Positions 7,031 through 8,346 of a DNA stretch of 8,346 nt are shown here, piece by piece; the first letter of the stretch is position 1; each line of letters begins with the position of its first letter. A program made the translations under genes and the position numbers. Source of the stretch: an uncultured Oribacterium sp. (GTDB lineage Bacteria; Bacillota; Clostridia; Lachnospirales; Lachnospiraceae); the NCBI GenBank assembly GCA_902485915.1, contig CABTMH010000173.1, forward strand, positions 1-8,346, written 5' to 3'. A model generated the notes under the pieces. That model saw only the letters and a list, made by a program, of their open reading frames with translations, did not search any database and was not told where the DNA came from.

Positions 7031-7865
7031 ATCTGTACCCTTCCTTTCCTTTATAGCAGGTCAATGTCTCCGAATAGACATCACCACCTTCGCCCTTTTC
7101 GTTTCTGGCTGTTGTGATAAACAGCTGATTCAGCTCCCGGCCTCCGAATGCGCAGCAACTGACATTTTCATCTGGAACGAGGATTCGTTGAAACACCTCT
7201 TTCCTGCAGGGATCCAGCCCGATCACCTGATAACCACCCCACATGGCGATCCAGAGATTGCCGTCCCGATCCACGCACATCCCATCCGGTGAGCCCTTTT
7301 CCTGCGACAGATCGATTTCATCGATCTGCTCACCGATGTCGTCACCTTCCTCTGCACGCTGCCGATACACACGTATCCGCTTTTCGCTGGTTTCTGTATG
7401 GTAGAAAAGCCCCTCATGCCAATCGAGCCCGTTTGGGATCGTATATCCCGGATACTGGCAGACGACCTGGCCGTCTCGTATACAGAAGAGGCTCGCGCCA
7501 TGTCGAGCGCCCGGAACGCTCTGATCGATGTACATACTGCCGACCCACAGCCTTCCTTCCGGATCGCACTTTCCATCGTTGTATCGGAGGTACGACGGGA
7601 ATGCACTCTCCATCCGCTTCTCTGTTTTTCCGGCATCATAGTCCACCAGATAGAGTCCATCCTGAAGTGCGGCCAGCAGCCTTCCATCCTCCGTGAGAAC
7701 GATGGTGCTGACATAGGTTGGCATCTGGAGACAGGACAGTGTATGTTCCTCCGTCATACGATAAATTCGGAATTTCTCTATATCCACGAAGTACAGATGC
7801 CGACGACGGCTGTCCCAGATGCAGCCCTCCAGAAGCTTCCCCTGAAGCTGTGTCAGTTTCTCCAT
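7014..7865 (-). CDS. SMP-30/gluconolactonase/regucalcin-like sugar lactonase
   Basis: A six-bladed beta-propeller lactonase of 283 residues that opens a sugar lactone to the aldonic acid, using one divalent metal. The metal ligands known from regucalcin-type enzymes are present at the expected spacing: Glu 14 (LEGCIWD), Asn 145 (IPNGLDW) and Asp 194 (SPDGM). The substrate-facing RYNDGKCDPEGRLWVGSM lies at 94-111 (R94, N96). No signal peptide, so cytoplasmic. The frame is open for 36 codons upstream to 7973, but ATG 7865 is chosen: GGAGG (7875-7879) sits nine bases before it, the family homology starts there, and the promoter -10 (7939-7944) lies inside the would-be extension. It is the first gene of the operon, and its end overlaps the dehydrogenase start. 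The sugar specificity is unknown. Confidence 0.92.
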   Translation of the reverse strand: MEKLTQLQGKLLEGCIWDSRRRHLYFVDIEKFRIYRMTEEHTLSCLQMPTYVSTIVLTEDGRLLAALQDGLYLVDYDAGKTEKRMESAFPSYLRYNDGKCDPEGRLWVGSMYIDQSVPGARHGASLFCIRDGQVVCQYPGYTIPNGLDWHEGLFYHTETSEKRIRVYRQRAEEGDDIGEQIDEIDLSQEKGSPDGMCVDRDGNLWIAMWGGYQVIGLDPCRKEVFQRILVPDENVSCCAFGGRELNQLFITTARNEKGEGGDVYSETLTCYKGKEGYRYGCKQ

Positions 7866-7874
7866 AAATCGCAC

Positions 7875-7879
7875 CCTCC
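7875..7879 (-). promoter_or_regulatory. Shine-Dalgarno site that fixes the lactonase start
   Basis: GGAGG within AAGGAGGG on the minus strand, nine bases before ATG 7865. It decides against the longer in-frame start at 7973, which lacks a comparable site and would lie upstream of the promoter -10. Confidence 0.75.
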
Positions 7880-7938
7880 TTCCATTTTGTGCAAATCTGC
7901 AGATATTTTCACTCGATATCCGCCTTCCTTTATGCTTT

Positions 7939-7970
7939 ATTATAGTCATCTCGTGCTGTTCATGAGTCAA
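7939..7970 (-). promoter_or_regulatory. Promoter of the sugar catabolic operon, long spacer
   Basis: A perfect TATAAT (7939-7944) and TTGACT (7965-7970, five of six) lie on the minus strand, but the spacer is 20 bases instead of about 17. Such a spacing is usually weak without an activator. The start site would be near 7932, giving a leader of about 67 bases. No better -35 is seen 16-18 bases from the TATAAT. Confidence 0.6.
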
Positions 7971-7972
7971 CA

Positions 7973-7980
7973 TTTCGGAA
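7973..7980. promoter_or_regulatory. TTTCGGAA element next to the -35, possible accessory regulator site
   Basis: TTTCGGAA at 7973-7980 repeats exactly at 8005-8012, the edge of the operator-like array, 32 bases (about three helical turns) apart. It lies two bases upstream of the -35 box. It could be an additional half-site of the same regulator. An eight-base match could also be chance. Confidence 0.3.
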
Positions 7981-8005
7981 CGCAGAAAGGACAGCTTTTA
8001 TACTT

Positions 8006-8033
8006 TTCGGAATCAGATTCCGAATCTGATTCC
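8006..8033. promoter_or_regulatory. Operator-like array of four alternating half-sites
   Basis: Half-sites GAATC (8010-8014), GATTC (8016-8020), GAATC (8022-8026) and GATTC (8028-8032) alternate in orientation every six bases, each separated by a single base. This creates overlapping palindromes: nine-base arms centred on 8015 (8006-8024), perfect twelve-base arms centred on 8021 (8009-8033), and a five-base-arm dyad centred on 8027. The array lies between the upstream terminator and the operon promoter, about 74-100 bases before the predicted start. It looks like a binding site for a dimeric or tetrameric regulator such as an IclR- or GntR-type protein. The regulator family is an inference, and no regulator gene is in the window. 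Confidence 0.6.
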
Positions 8034-8036
8034 ATG

Positions 8037-8079
8037 AAAAAATCCCCTGCCGGCAGGGGTTTCGCTGCCAGCAAGGGAT
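8037..8079 (-). terminator. Strong intrinsic terminator of the solute-binding protein gene
   Basis: On the minus strand, arms at 8065-8079 and 8042-8056 form a 15-pair stem with two G-U pairs and an eight-base loop, followed by a T-run (8037-8042 are all A on the plus strand). It begins 58 bases after the stop at 8137. A shorter competing hairpin is the perfect 16-base palindrome at 8044-8059. This cleanly separates the transport gene from the catabolic operon. Confidence 0.88.
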
Positions 8080-8136
8080 CTTTCAGAAGCACGAGGCTTC
8101 AGATATATAGGAGAATAGGATTAAGGGCAGGTGTCC

Positions 8137-8346
8137 TTATTCCGCATAGGAACCCATGACATCCTTATAGGTATCCGGCGTTACGACCACCGCATCTACA
8201 GCGGTCTCCTGCTTTACTTCCTTGCCATCGATGAGGTTCAGCAGTACCTCGACAGAACCTGCACCAACCGACTCAGCAGAGAAGTATGCGGAAGCCTTCA
8301 CGCAGGTGCCATCTGCACCCTTGGTGTTCCACTCATCCTTCGCCAT
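8137..8346 (-). CDS. Probable sugar ABC transporter substrate-binding protein, C-terminal fragment
   Basis: Only the last 69 residues are in the window. The frame is open at the right edge, so the Met at the edge need not be the start. The fragment has the look of the C-terminal end of periplasmic-binding-protein-like sugar receptors (RbsB-like): a segment shaped like VKASAYFSAESVGAGSVEVL, then LNLIDGKEVKQETAVDAVVV, then TPDTYKDVM. In that family this region follows the last domain crossover. The N-terminal signal peptide or lipobox would lie outside the window. It is the last gene of its transcript, ended by the terminator at 8037-8079, and precedes the catabolic operon on the same strand, which suggests import of the sugar broken down by its neighbours. 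The fragment is short, so the family call is moderate. Confidence 0.65.
   Translation of the reverse strand: MAKDEWNTKGADGTCVKASAYFSAESVGAGSVEVLLNLIDGKEVKQETAVDAVVVTPDTYKDVMGSYAE

Noticed and set aside
7866..7973. N-terminal extension of the lactonase by 36 residues
   Set aside because: The extension contains the promoter -10, does not look like SMP-30 sequence, and the GGAGG at 7875-7879 points to ATG 7865.
8086..8100. Small hairpin with gaagc and gcttc arms after the solute-binding protein gene
   Set aside because: Only five pairs with no T-run; the much stronger terminator at 8037-8079 explains the region.
7398..8159. Plus-strand open frame (253 codons) crossing the lactonase start and its promoter region
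   Set aside because: It spans the coding start, promoter, operator and terminator of minus-strand features, and its product resembles no family.

Overview
The window is one strand of genes: every gene I can support is read on the minus strand, from right to left. The base composition is moderately GC-rich. Ribosome binding sites are strong AGGAGG-type. The left end holds a GyrB-like type IIA topoisomerase subunit with the DEHLAGYC and INxFGCGFSEGYGNDFD type of sequence I associate with clostridial (Lachnospiraceae-like) genomes. Together these suggest an anaerobic Firmicute of class Clostridia. The assignment is an inference from sequence style; no rRNA or other definitive marker is present.

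Left part (1-3771) is housekeeping. A type IIA topoisomerase B subunit (gyrB or its topoisomerase IV-like paralogue) starts at 1597 and runs off the left edge. It has its own promoter, which lies just beyond a long GC-rich hairpin that probably ends the preceding transcript. Upstream is a two-gene hflK-hflC operon for the membrane SPFH/band-7 complex. The two genes overlap by 11 bases, and hflC most likely starts at 2722, set by a perfect GGAGG.

Centre and right (3815-8079) is a four-gene catabolic operon in the order SMP-30/gluconolactonase-like lactonase, short-chain dehydrogenase, IlvD/Edd-family dehydratase, RraA-like aldolase. The genes overlap or lie 14-18 bases apart. Read as chemistry, this is a complete non-phosphorylating sugar oxidation route: sugar to lactone (dehydrogenase), lactone to sugar acid (lactonase), sugar acid to 2-keto-3-deoxy acid (dehydratase), and cleavage to pyruvate plus an aldehyde (aldolase). 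The substrate cannot be read from the sequence; pentoses and 6-deoxyhexoses are reasonable guesses. No sugar kinase is present.

The upstream region of this operon (7866-8136) is the most structured non-coding DNA here. It has a promoter with an unusual 20-base spacer, a TTTCGGAA element against the -35, four regularly spaced alternating GAATC/GATTC half-sites that look like an operator for a multimeric regulator, and a strong terminator for the gene further upstream. That gene, cut by the right edge, looks like the C-terminus of a sugar-binding protein of an ABC importer, so uptake and catabolism of the same sugar are probably encoded side by side. The main oddities are a missing cluster cysteine in the dehydratase, an Asn-to-Asp change in the dehydrogenase active site, and an RraA-type protein where an unrelated aldolase would be expected.
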